Part shown: in pieces, positions 26,550-34,501 of the stretch
Numbering within the stretch: the first letter of the stretch is position 1
Layout: each line of letters opens with the position of its first letter
From: CAZMRW01 sp964568805
Lineage (GTDB): Bacteria; Pseudomonadota; Gammaproteobacteria; Methylococcales; Methylomonadaceae
Direction: 5' to 3'
NCBI GenBank assembly: GCA_964568805.1
Contig: CAZMRW010000008.1
Location: 17,144-81,143, forward strand
Length of the DNA: 64,000 nucleotides
Notes under the pieces: generated by a model
What the model saw: the letters and a program-made list of their open reading frames with translations, nothing else
Databases searched by the model: none
What the model was told of the DNA's origin: nothing
Translations under genes and position numbers: made by a program

Positions 26550-27941
26550 TTATTCGGTTTCGGGTACGCCGCCCCGGGTTAGGTGAATGGGATCCAGCAG
26601 TTTCTCCAGTTCTTCCCGGGACAAATCGGTCATTTCGGCCGCAACGTCAATGATAGGGCGGCCCTGGCGGTAGGCGGCCTTGGCGATGTCCGCGGCTTTT
26701 GCGTAACCGATGATTGGATTCAACGCGGTTATCAGGATAGGATTTTTGGCCAATGACCGGCTGACATTATCCTGGTTGACAGTAAAGCCGGCAATGGCTT
26801 TGTCGGCCAGGAGCCTGCCGGCGCTGCCCAGAATTTCGATGCTTTGCAGAACATTGTAGGCGATGACGGGCAGCATGACATTCAGTTGAAAATTGCCGGA
26901 TAAACCGGCCACGGTAACCGTCGCATCATTGCCGATGACTTGAGCGGCGGCCATGGCCACCGCTTCCGGTATCACCGGATTGACTTTACCCGGCATGATG
27001 CTGCTGCCCGGCTGTAACGCAGTCAGTTCAATTTCACCCAGTCCGGCAAGCGGTCCGCTGTTCATCCAGCGCAAATCGTTGGCGATTTTAATGAAACTTA
27101 CGGCAACGACTTTCAATTGGCCAGACAATTCAACCGCAGCATCCTGGCAGCTCAGGCTTTCACAGAATGAGTCATTAGGCTGGAAAGGCAATCCGGTTTC
27201 GTCACGTAACAGCGCAGCGAATTGTCCGGCAAAATCGGGATGGGCATTGATGCCGGTGCCTACGGCAGTGCCGCCCTGAGCGATTTTGTAAAGCCTGGGC
27301 AAGGTTCCATTGATTCTGTCTATGCCGTTGCGTATCTGCAAAGCCCAGCCGCCGATTTCCTGGCTGAACCGTATCGGCATGGCGTCCATTAGGTGGGTGC
27401 GTCCGGTTTTGGTGATGCTATCCAGCGATGCGGCTTTGGTTTCCAGCGTTTCCAACAGATGTGCCAGGGCCGGCAGCAGATGCCTTTGGCACTCGATTGC
27501 CGAACTGATATGAATGGCAGCGGGTATGACATCATTGCTGCTTTGACCCCGATTAACGTGGTCATTGGCATTGACAGGGATGCCGGCCCGCCTGGTCGCC
27601 AACGTAGCCAGTACCTCATTGACATTCATATTGGTGCTGGTACCCGAGCCTGTTTGAAACACATCGACCGGGAACTGGTCAGGGAATTCCCCGGCCATGA
27701 TTTGCTCGGCAGCCGCGATGATGGCATCGGCCAGTTTGGCATCGATCTCGCCCAATTGACGATTGGTTTTCGCCGCCGTTTTTTTGATCAGGGCGATGGT
27801 TTTGATAAATGTGTGCGGCAGGGTCAGCCCGCTGACCGGAAAATTATTGATGGCCCGCTGGGTTTGTGCGCCATACAAGGCATCCACAGGGGTTTCCACT
27901 GTTCCCATACTGTCCTGTTCCAATTTGTATTTTTTTATCAA
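26550..27941 (-). CDS. fumC: class II fumarate hydratase
   Basis: Interconverts fumarate and malate in the TCA cycle without an Fe-S cluster. The superfamily signature GSSIMPGKVNP, the N-terminal SGTSTNMNVNEV and the TGRTHLMDAMP motif identify FumC, distinguishing it from aspartase and argininosuccinate lyase. It has 463 residues. The TGA/TAA end lies 18 bp from the convergent hydroxylase gene. Confidence 0.95.
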   Translation of the reverse strand: MIKKYKLEQDSMGTVETPVDALYGAQTQRAINNFPVSGLTLPHTFIKTIALIKKTAAKTNRQLGEIDAKLADAIIAAAEQIMAGEFPDQFPVDVFQTGSGTSTNMNVNEVLATLATRRAGIPVNANDHVNRGQSSNDVIPAAIHISSAIECQRHLLPALAHLLETLETKAASLDSITKTGRTHLMDAMPIRFSQEIGGWALQIRNGIDRINGTLPRLYKIAQGGTAVGTGINAHPDFAGQFAALLRDETGLPFQPNDSFCESLSCQDAAVELSGQLKVVAVSFIKIANDLRWMNSGPLAGLGEIELTALQPGSSIMPGKVNPVIPEAVAMAAAQVIGNDATVTVAGLSGNFQLNVMLPVIAYNVLQSIEILGSAGRLLADKAIAGFTVNQDNVSRSLAKNPILITALNPIIGYAKAADIAKAAYRQGRPIIDVAAEMTDLSREELEKLLDPIHLTRGGVPETE

Positions 27942-28361
27942 AACAGCCTCCCGTTAACGCTTGATGACCGGATACATTCCACTGATCTTTTAGGCGCCCG
28001 GCTTTCCGTCAGTGCTCTGATGTATCAGGTTGCAGACGCAGTCTTTATATGAATGCCGAGAAAGTTAGAGTCGGGCAACATTGAACCGGCGATAAATGCC
28101 AGACGCCATCACGATATGAATTCAGGGCTCAGGTATGGTGCTATCTAACAAATCAAGACCTGTAAATTAAGCGCAAGTTCAACGCTAGACGGATCGTCGG
28201 GCACCCTTCGTTGACGATTTGTTGTCAGGAAGGCACTTCAAATGACAGGAAGTGACAGCCGAATTCGGGAGCGACGCTGCGCCGCGATCAAGTGAGCCGA
28301 GACCCGGCGTTCCCCAATAGCCGTATGGCCTTGGTTAATTGCTTGAATAGGGAAGCGGACT
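27942..28361. other. non-coding gap between fumC and the MgtC-like gene
   Basis: 420 bp without a convincing gene, promoter match or RNA fold that I can identify. It should hold the leftward fumC promoter, but no clear -35/-10 pair stands out. Confidence 0.5.
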
Positions 28362-29624
28362 TCACATCAGCCGGTAATAGGCATAAGCCAGCGATGCCAT
28401 AAACAGAAATACCAGCCATACCGAGCCAAACAAAATAGAACGGTTGCGGGCCAGTGCAAGCGCATAGGCCGCTTTCAGCAAGTTGTTGCTGCCGCTGGCG
28501 AGAACGACCGCGGCGACGATGGCGGCATCCGGAACTGCGAATTTGCCGCTGAGCAACGCAAGAATAAACGGGTCGATATCGGTCAAGCCGACTGCTATGG
28601 CCAGATAATTAAGTCCGCTGCTGCCGAAATGACCGGTGACATAGTTCACCACGAAGGTAAAAACCATAAACAGAATCGCGAATAGTGCCGCCGTCGATAG
28701 TTCCAGCGGATGCTTGACGACAACCTCGTCATGCTGAGTCGGCGTGTGATTCCTGAATACGAGCAAGCCGGCGATTGCCGATAGCGACAGGACAATTATA
28801 ACGGCAAACGGCGGCAATAATTTTTCCCCGGCCTCCCAGTCGAACAGGAAGATTATCGCCAGTAAGCGGATATACATCATGGTCGTGGCTATGATGAGTG
28901 CCGAAGACACATCTCTTCCCGCTGCCGCCAAATTATGCGCCCGGCGTCCTATGATGACTGTGGTAATGGTGCTGGAGTAGAGTCCGCCCAGGATAGCGGT
29001 GATCAACAGGGTCCGCCTTTTGAAAAAATAACTGTGTATCAGGTAACTCAGATAGGAAATGCCGGAGACGATGATCACCGCAAGCCAGACCTTGTAATAG
29101 GTTACCGGCAAAAACGGAGCGATCGGCTGATTGGGCAGCAAGGGCAGAACGACACCCGAAATAATCAGAAACTTGGCAAGGGTAACGACTTCATCGCTCG
29201 CCAGTTGATCGGAAAAGCGGTGGATCAGCGGTTTTTCACCGAGAATCAGAATCAAGACCACGATAAAAAGCATCAGAAACCAGTTCGGAAAAGCAATCGC
29301 TACCGGTCCGATCAAATAAATCAGCAGCGCCAGCGTTGCGCTGAATAACGAATAGACCCTTTCCGACGCAAGCCGCCAGTAATAAACCAGCACTAAAGCG
29401 CCCAGCAGCAAAAAACCGGCGGCAAACAGTATTCGGCCGGTATCGATGGAATACAGTAAAAACCCCAGCATGCCGATCAGGACAAAGGTTCGGGTACTTC
29501 CGAAATGGAATTTATACTGGTTGATCTGATGATAGCGCCGAAACTCCAGCCCAACGACAAAGGAAAAAGCCACCGTCATGACGAATTGCACGAGTAACGG
29601 TGGGATGGCATTATAAAATTCCAT
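28362..29624 (-). CDS. MgtC/SapB-DUF4010 family membrane protein
   Basis: A 420-residue polytopic membrane protein with 11-12 hydrophobic segments. The N-terminal third resembles MgtC/SapB (VQFVMTVAFSFVVGLEFRR... GMLGFLLY), and the rest is a DUF4010-like repeat of the same fold (ILGGLYSSTITTVIIGRRA, AIAVGLTDIDPFILALLSG). The function is unknown; magnesium-related transport has been suggested for relatives. The ATG at 29624 has GAGG eight bases upstream and is preferred to an in-frame start 48 bp earlier. Confidence 0.85.
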   Translation of the reverse strand: MEFYNAIPPLLVQFVMTVAFSFVVGLEFRRYHQINQYKFHFGSTRTFVLIGMLGFLLYSIDTGRILFAAGFLLLGALVLVYYWRLASERVYSLFSATLALLIYLIGPVAIAFPNWFLMLFIVVLILILGEKPLIHRFSDQLASDEVVTLAKFLIISGVVLPLLPNQPIAPFLPVTYYKVWLAVIIVSGISYLSYLIHSYFFKRRTLLITAILGGLYSSTITTVIIGRRAHNLAAAGRDVSSALIIATTMMYIRLLAIIFLFDWEAGEKLLPPFAVIIVLSLSAIAGLLVFRNHTPTQHDEVVVKHPLELSTAALFAILFMVFTFVVNYVTGHFGSSGLNYLAIAVGLTDIDPFILALLSGKFAVPDAAIVAAVVLASGSNNLLKAAYALALARNRSILFGSVWLVFLFMASLAYAYYRLM

Positions 29625-29783
29625 CAAAAAATCCTCAAAAAAGCGGGGTGCCGTTGATATTACACCTGTCACTCATGCCTTGCCAGATATCATCGGCGGC
29701 TTTTCAGCAAGTTTTAATCCGGCATCATGAGCGTCTGCAGAATAAGCAGCTTTTTCCGTGGAAGCGACAGGAGCTAGCGCACT

Positions 29784-29811
29784 TTGCAATCTTTCGGTTG
29801 TGCCTTATAAT
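29784..29811 (+). promoter_or_regulatory. sigma-70 promoter of the Xre-RES module
   Basis: TTGCAA (29784-29789), a 16-bp spacer and a perfect TATAAT (29806-29811) lie 35 bp before the antitoxin start. The -10 box runs into the palindrome at 29808-29824. Confidence 0.65.
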
Positions 29812-29824
29812 AATGACATTATTA
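29808..29824. promoter_or_regulatory. palindromic operator of the Xre-RES module
   Basis: TAATAATG-A-CATTATTA is a perfect 17-bp odd palindrome overlapping the -10 box. Its position suits autorepression by the downstream Xre-family antitoxin, as is usual in such modules; binding is inferred. Confidence 0.6.
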
Positions 29825-29845
29825 CGGTCATAAATTGAGGCAAAT

Positions 29846-30211
29846 ATGGCAAGCATCGATTTTTTACAACAGGTGATCAGCGATGAAGGTTTGGTGATGG
29901 CCAGTTCGCTGGCCAAGGTTTTACACATTACCCAAACCGATCTCGCCGAAGTCACCGGATTATCGCTCGATTCGGTTTCCAAGCGGGCAAGGCTTAAGAG
30001 CCGCGCCACTCAGGCGCGGTTGCGGGATACGGTGGAAATCATCAACCGCGTCTCCGAGTGGTCCGGCGGCGCCGGCCGGGCATTTGCGTGGTTCCGCTCG
30101 CAGCCGCTGCCGTCATTCGGTGATAAAACCGCCGAAGATTTGGTCAAAGAAGGCCGCGCCGATGCGGTTAAAGCCTATCTTGCCAGGATCGCCGACGGCG
30201 GCTACGCTTGA
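29846..30211 (+). CDS. Xre/MbcA/ParS-type antitoxin (DUF2384)
   Basis: A 121-residue antitoxin of the RES-Xre type. An N-terminal Xre-like helix-turn-helix (VLHITQTDLAEVTGLSLDSVSKRARL) is followed by the DUF2384 toxin-binding domain (WSGGAGRAFAWFRSQPLPSFGDKTAEDLVKEG). It would bind and block the downstream RES toxin and repress its own promoter. Its stop overlaps the toxin start by 3-4 bp, so the pair is translationally coupled. Confidence 0.93.
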   Translation: MASIDFLQQVISDEGLVMASSLAKVLHITQTDLAEVTGLSLDSVSKRARLKSRATQARLRDTVEIINRVSEWSGGAGRAFAWFRSQPLPSFGDKTAEDLVKEGRADAVKAYLARIADGGYA

Positions 30212-30747
30212 ACATACCGCATAGCCGCTTTACCGGCATTGCCTATCGGGCGCATCACCCGATGTGGGCTTATACGCCGCTATCCGGCGAAGGCGCTAAA
30301 AAACATGGCGGACGCTTTAATCGGCCGGGCAGCCATGCGCTTTATACGTCATTGGATCCAACCACCGCATGGATGGAGGCGCAGCAGGGTTTTCCGTTCA
30401 AACCGCAGCCGATGACGCTGGTTGCCTACGAGGTGGATTGCGCCGATATCGCCGATCTTAACGATGCCGTAGCGTTGCGTCATGCCGATATTTCGTCGGC
30501 CGATCTCGGCTGCGCCTGGGAAGCACTGGCTTTACAAAAACAGGAGCCGCCAACCTGGCGGCTTGCCGATCGCCTGCAAGCCCAGGGTTTTGCCGGCATT
30601 GTGGTAAGGAGCTTCGCACCCGGCTGCACGGCTCAGAATCGCAATCTGATCCTATGGCAATGGAGCAACGCTGCCCCGCATTCGCTGCACGTCATCGACG
30701 ATTTGGGCCGATTGCCGAAAACACGGGATTCGTGGGGACAAGTTTAA
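30208..30747 (+). CDS. RES-domain toxin
   Basis: A 179-residue RES protein. Members related to ADP-ribosyltransferases deplete NAD+ in the cell. The family residues are visible in order: RFTGIAYRAHHPMWAYTPLSG (R), GGRFNRPGSHALYTS, AWMEAQQG (E) and the late VVRSFAPGCTAQNRNLILWQW (S). It starts at a TTG overlapping the antitoxin stop, which may keep toxin yield below antitoxin yield. Confidence 0.93.
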   Translation: MNIPHSRFTGIAYRAHHPMWAYTPLSGEGAKKHGGRFNRPGSHALYTSLDPTTAWMEAQQGFPFKPQPMTLVAYEVDCADIADLNDAVALRHADISSADLGCAWEALALQKQEPPTWRLADRLQAQGFAGIVVRSFAPGCTAQNRNLILWQWSNAAPHSLHVIDDLGRLPKTRDSWGQV

Positions 30748-30816
30748 TTTCCCCAGTTTTGATTATCATGAAATTGCCACTGACAGCGGCGACCGGCGCT
30801 CAAAACCAGGAGCTTG

Positions 30817-30829
30817 GTAGGGTACGCAT
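30817..30829 (+). repeat. fragment of the GTAGGGTACGCAT repeat
   Basis: The 13 bases GTAGGGTACGCAT equal the outer arm of the hairpin repeat at 46038-46100. Here the partner arm is absent, so it is probably a decayed copy. Confidence 0.4.
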
Positions 30830-30935
30830 TGATTTGGAGTAAGCGAAATGTCAACAGAACCTAACAGGCTACCTTTGAAAACTTAGGATGAGGTAAACTC
30901 ATCACACCTTGGATCGTGACTTAGGAGTTTTTTCA

Positions 30936-31415
30936 ATGAATGCAACCCACGAGGCACGTCCGCCGTTTCCTCCTTTCACCCGCGAAACCGCGGCACAGAA
31001 AGTACGCATGGCCGAAGACGGCTGGAACAGTCGCGATCCTCAGCGTGTCGCCCTGGCTTATACCGTCGACAGCCGATGGCGCAACCGTGCAGAATTTCCC
31101 GTAGGCCGGGAACAGATTATCGAGTTTCTGACGCGCAAATGGGCGAAAGAGCTTGAATACCGATTGATAAAAGAACTCTGGGCCTTCGACGGCAACCGGA
31201 TCGCCGTCCGCTTCGCCTACGAATGGCATGACGACAGCGGCGACTGGTTCCGCTCCTACGGCAACGAGAACTGGGAATTCGATGAAAACGGCCTGATGCG
31301 CCGCCGCTACGCCAGCATCAACGACTTGCCGATCAGCGAGGCCGACCGCAAGTTCCGCTGGCCGCAGGGCCGCCGTCCTGACGATCATCCGGGGTTGAGT
31401 GAATTGGGGCTGTGA
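30936..31415 (+). CDS. NTF2-like protein, DUF1348 family
   Basis: A 159-residue cone-shaped NTF2/SnoaL-like protein with the DUF1348 signature: PPFPPFTRETAAQKVRMAEDGWN, YTVDSRWRNRAEF and the C-terminal NDLPISEADRKFRWPQGRRPDDHPGL. The family has no firm enzymatic assignment. TAGGAG stands nine bases before the ATG at 30936, making this the start rather than the TTG at 30909. It is a single gene. Confidence 0.92.
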   Translation: MNATHEARPPFPPFTRETAAQKVRMAEDGWNSRDPQRVALAYTVDSRWRNRAEFPVGREQIIEFLTRKWAKELEYRLIKELWAFDGNRIAVRFAYEWHDDSGDWFRSYGNENWEFDENGLMRRRYASINDLPISEADRKFRWPQGRRPDDHPGLSELGL

Positions 31416-31462
31416 GTATTTATTAGCTCCTTGCAACTTGTCAGAGGTAAATTGCGAAGAAA

Positions 31463-31532
31463 CGCTAACGTGGAGGTTACCGGCCCTGCGCGGCTTTATC
31501 GCGCAGCGGCCGGTGGACAGCAGGGTTATGCG
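31463..31532 (-). other. attC-like integron recombination site
   Basis: Read leftward, the site begins CGCATAAC and ends GTTAGCG, which pair apart from one extra A. Between them ACCGGCC(G)CTGCGCG pairs with CGCGCAGGGCCGGT, with one bulged G and a 7-nt loop. Outer core sites, spacers and a stem with extrahelical bases are the pattern of an attC. It lies across the 3' end of the HEPN gene on the coding strand, where a cassette's attC belongs. A second GTTAGC(T) core stands upstream of the gene at about 32086. Confidence 0.5.
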
Positions 31533-32034
31533 TCGATGCTGGTCCCAGCAAGAGGTCAATGAATCGAGTGGCGATGCCTCGAAGTTGATGAACTGTCAAT
31601 TCGGCTTCCCAGTTCTTTTCTTCAACAATCTTCCCGTCCTGCCCCCGAAGCATCTTCCCATTTTCATTGCGCACAGGAGCCATATTCCAGACCCGCAGTA
31701 CTTTGATGTTGTTTTCCCCATCCCCGATGAACACGATGTTGAAGTGCGCAACTGCATTTCGAAGGTAACGAACGAGTTGATTAAGGTCTGTGACTTGTTG
31801 AAACTCGCCAGTGACTCTCGGGATTGGCCAGCCATCTCGACGCAATTCTTCGAGCGGGGTCTTGGGAATTGATTCAACATATTCCTGCTGCGGAAAGACT
31901 AGAAGGCCGAGCATAGAGTTTATTAGCTGCGTTACCTCGAAGACACCAGCATCAAGACTCTGAAGAGCTTCAATTGCCTCAAGGTTTTTTCGTGTCCGAA
32001 GAGCAAAGTCTCGGACCACTTCTTCATACATCAT
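31477..32034 (-). CDS. HEPN-domain protein (pEK499-p136-like)
   Basis: A 185-residue helical protein with the HEPN RNase motif RNAVAH (R-X4-H) in QLVRYLRNAVAHFNIVF. It resembles the HEPN group named after plasmid pEK499 p136; such proteins are usually RNA-cutting toxins or defence effectors. The ATG at 32034 has GGAGG seven bases upstream. No antitoxin such as an MNT nucleotidyltransferase adjoins it. The last ~18 codons read into an attC-like hairpin, and 12-bp inverted copies of GTTATGCGTCGA stand at 31525 and 32065, which suggests a mobile cassette. Confidence 0.75.
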   Translation of the reverse strand: MMYEEVVRDFALRTRKNLEAIEALQSLDAGVFEVTQLINSMLGLLVFPQQEYVESIPKTPLEELRRDGWPIPRVTGEFQQVTDLNQLVRYLRNAVAHFNIVFIGDGENNIKVLRVWNMAPVRNENGKMLRGQDGKIVEEKNWEAELTVHQLRGIATRFIDLLLGPASTHNPAVHRPLRDKAAQGR

Positions 32035-32337
32035 GGACAAGCCTCCGATGGTCTCGACGCATAACAAGTTATTATCCAGGTCCAGCTAACTTATATCTTT
32101 TCATATTTGATAGTCAAGAATGACCTTTAATACTTGATTTTCTAAACGGCATAACCCGCATTTTGTGAATGATAAACAGATCGGGAAAATTCCAAATGCT
32201 CATGATGCCGGGCAAAAAAATTTCCGAATCCTAAAAAAATAGCAAGTAGCCTCGATGGAGTGTAACGGAATCGAGGAAATCGAAGCCGCACTCCCTTCAA
32301 TTTCGCTTTCTGACATAGCGGGAGACAACGAAAAGTT
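32035..32337. other. gap between HEPN gene and RAYT
   Basis: The 300-bp stretch holds the upstream cassette boundary (GTTAGC and GTTATGCGTCGA near 32059-32086) and a REP copy at 32246-32280. A degenerate second REP half may follow at 32283-32330. No gene is seen. Confidence 0.5.
32246..32280 (+). repeat. REP element downstream of RAYT
   Basis: Begins with the GTAG head and forms an imperfect hairpin (CCTCGAT ... ATCGAGG). It matches the copy at 32970-33004 at all but one base over 33 positions. Its position beside a RAYT gene fits the REP-RAYT association. Confidence 0.8.
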
Positions 32338-32877
32338 TCAACCATCAAATTCAGGTTCGCTGCACGCCGAGTCGGGAATAACATCCGCCGCCCAATCCAA
32401 TGGTAACAAACCCTGCCTGACATACTGATGAAACGATGAATAGGGCCAATTGGCCACGTGCTTTACCCAGCCGTGTTTTACCGGATTGATGTGGATGTAA
32501 TCGATATGACGGTACAGGTCGTCATCATTCCGAATCGTGTGTTCCCAATACCTGCGCTGCCATATCAAGGCACTGCCGTCTTTTCGCTTTTCAACCGGAA
32601 TGCCGGATTTTTCAAGGCCTCGGCTAAAGTTTGATTTGATCGCTTTCCACCTGCCCGGATAATCCATGTCACCGGGCGGCAAGGTCCAAATCGTATGGAG
32701 ATGGTCGGGCAGGATGACGATGGCGTCGATATGAAAGGGCCGGGAGTGTCGTGTTTTCCGAAAGGCCTGCCTTAAAATGTCGATGGATTGCGTCAATTGC
32801 CGGGATTGGCGATCCCGTATTGCGACGGTGAAAAAATAGGTGCCGCCAGGGACAAAGTTGCGTCGGTAGTTGACCAT
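32338..32877 (-). CDS. rayT: REP-associated tyrosine transposase (RAYT)
   Basis: A single-strand DNA transposase of the IS200-like Y1 superfamily, 179 residues. The HUH motif is in ILPDHLHTIW and the catalytic Tyr most likely in IDYIHINPVKHG, a stretch diagnostic of RAYTs. Such proteins cleave and spread REP sequences and are domesticated rather than carried by an insertion element. REP copies with GTAG heads flank it at 32246 and 32970, which supports the assignment. Confidence 0.93.
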   Translation of the reverse strand: MVNYRRNFVPGGTYFFTVAIRDRQSRQLTQSIDILRQAFRKTRHSRPFHIDAIVILPDHLHTIWTLPPGDMDYPGRWKAIKSNFSRGLEKSGIPVEKRKDGSALIWQRRYWEHTIRNDDDLYRHIDYIHINPVKHGWVKHVANWPYSSFHQYVRQGLLPLDWAADVIPDSACSEPEFDG

Positions 32878-32969
32878 AACTATTAATGGGCTGGCATATA
32901 AGTCATGAAACTTTTACATCATTCTGCTTTTTGGTCAATTCATAAAGTGAAATACATTGGAGGTAGGAG

Positions 32970-33004
32970 GTAGCCTCGATGGAGTGTAATGGAATCGAGG
33001 AAAA
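32970..33004 (+). repeat. REP element upstream of RAYT
   Basis: A near-identical copy of the REP at 32246 (GTAGCCTCGATGGAGTGTAA, then GGAATCGAGG), in direct orientation on the other side of the RAYT gene. Confidence 0.8.
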
Positions 33005-33018
33005 TTATGGCTTCTATC

Positions 33019-33048
33019 CCTCGATTCCGCTTTGCTGCATCGAGGCTA
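33019..33048 (-). repeat. inverted REP copy forming a pair with 32970
   Basis: CCTCGATTCC ... ATCGAGGCTAC is the same REP on the opposite strand with a changed loop region. Together with 32970-33004 it forms a head-to-head REP pair (REPIN-like) just past the end of the outer-membrane protein gene. Confidence 0.75.
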
Positions 33049-33052
33049 CGAA

Positions 33053-34501
33053 CTACTCGTTATGGATAACAAACGCCCCATTCTGCCAGCCGCCGCCCAG
33101 GGCTTTATACAACGCCACGAGTTGCAGCGATGTTTTCGCGTCGCTTTCGAAGAAACTGCTTTGCGCCTGGTACAGGACCTTCTCGGCCACGAGGACGTCC
33201 AAAAAGGACGTCAGGCCTCTGCGGTAACGTTCATCCGCGAGATCGACCGCTAATTGGCTGGCTTCGACGGCTTTGGCCAGTGTATCGCGCCGTTCCTGTT
33301 CGTTGGCGTAGGCGATCAAGGCATCCTCGACTTCCTTGAAGGCATCGAGAATGGTTTTTCGGTAAGCAATGAATGTTTGCTCGTAAAGGGCTTTTTTGCC
33401 TTTGATATTAGCTTGAAGCTTGCCCCAGTTAAAAATCGGCATGGTGAGGGTGGAGGCAATCGACCAGGATTTGCCGATCGGGGTGAAATCGGTGATCTTG
33501 AGGTTTTGCAGGCCGATGAAAGCCGCCAGATTGAACTTGGGATACAGCTCGGCGGTGGCGACCCCGATCTGTGCGTTTGCCGCCGCCAGTTGCCGTTCGG
33601 CGCTGCGAATATCCGGGCGGCGGCGCAGCAATTCGGAAGGCAAATCGGCCAGTGCCGGATTCGCCGCCGCAGGTATCGGGCCGGTTTGCTCTAAGCGGAC
33701 CAGCAGGGCGCCGGGTTCCCTGCCTAATAAAATACTCAGCGCATGAATGGCGGTTTTTTCGGCTGTCTCGTAAACCGGCAATAGTGCACCGGTGATTTCA
33801 AGCTGTGATCTCGCCTGCGCCACTTCCAGGTCGGATGCCAGTCCGGCTTTCTGGCGCGTTTCGGCCAGCGCCAGCGTGTCTTGTTGGGAAATGATATGTT
33901 TCCGGGTGACGGCGATGAGCTGTTGATTGCTGCGCACATCGATATAGTTGCGTGCGACTTCGGCCAAAAGAGTGACCTGCAAGTCCTTGCTGTTCTCCTC
34001 TTCGGCTGCTATCGTCGCATCGGCGGCCTCAACCGACCGTCTTATCCCGCCGAACAAATCGATTTCCCACTGCGCGTCGAAACCCATCTGGAATATGTTG
34101 ATGATTTGTTGTCCGAACCCGAATCCGCCGGCTGCTGAAGATCCGCCGGTTTGACCGAATGAAGTGGCGTTAAGCCTGCGGCTGACGTTATTCCGGGCAT
34201 CCAGGCTGGGCAGCCCGGCAGCGAAGGCAATCGTACGCTGGGTGCGGGCTTCGCGGATGCGCGCCGCCGCCTGCTGCAAATCGAGATTGGAGTGAACGGC
34301 ATCATTGATCAACCCGTTTAACATGGGGTCGTTAAAGGTTTTCCACCAGTCCGAATAGGTGTTCGGGGTTTTAGCCTTGGCCGTTTTTGCTGCGCTCCAA
34401 TGCCTGGGCGTCACCACTTCCGGCGTCACGTAATCCGGCCCGACGACGGCACAGCCGATCAGCGTAACACCCAGCAAGGGCATGCAAAAGCCGGCCTTCA
34501 T
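33053..34501 (-). CDS. NodT-family outer-membrane efflux lipoprotein
   Basis: A TolC-like channel of 482 residues with two efflux-protein repeats. The signal peptide ends in the lipobox VTLIGC (Cys17), so it is lipid-anchored as in OprM. The stretch PDYVTPEVVTPRHW after the Cys is typical of the NodT group. It is the last gene of the TetR-ABC exporter operon and overlaps the membrane fusion protein gene by 4 bp, so it supplies the outer-membrane exit for that ABC pump rather than for an RND pump. Confidence 0.92.
   Translation of the reverse strand: MKAGFCMPLLGVTLIGCAVVGPDYVTPEVVTPRHWSAAKTAKAKTPNTYSDWWKTFNDPMLNGLINDAVHSNLDLQQAAARIREARTQRTIAFAAGLPSLDARNNVSRRLNATSFGQTGGSSAAGGFGFGQQIINIFQMGFDAQWEIDLFGGIRRSVEAADATIAAEEENSKDLQVTLLAEVARNYIDVRSNQQLIAVTRKHIISQQDTLALAETRQKAGLASDLEVAQARSQLEITGALLPVYETAEKTAIHALSILLGREPGALLVRLEQTGPIPAAANPALADLPSELLRRRPDIRSAERQLAAANAQIGVATAELYPKFNLAAFIGLQNLKITDFTPIGKSWSIASTLTMPIFNWGKLQANIKGKKALYEQTFIAYRKTILDAFKEVEDALIAYANEQERRDTLAKAVEASQLAVDLADERYRRGLTSFLDVLVAEKVLYQAQSSFFESDAKTSLQLVALYKALGGGWQNGAFVIHNE

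Noticed and set aside
26532..26580. CCGGGGC ... GCCCCGG stem as a terminator between the hydroxylase and fumC
   Set aside because: The stem spans the fumC stop with a long loop and has no T-run on either side.
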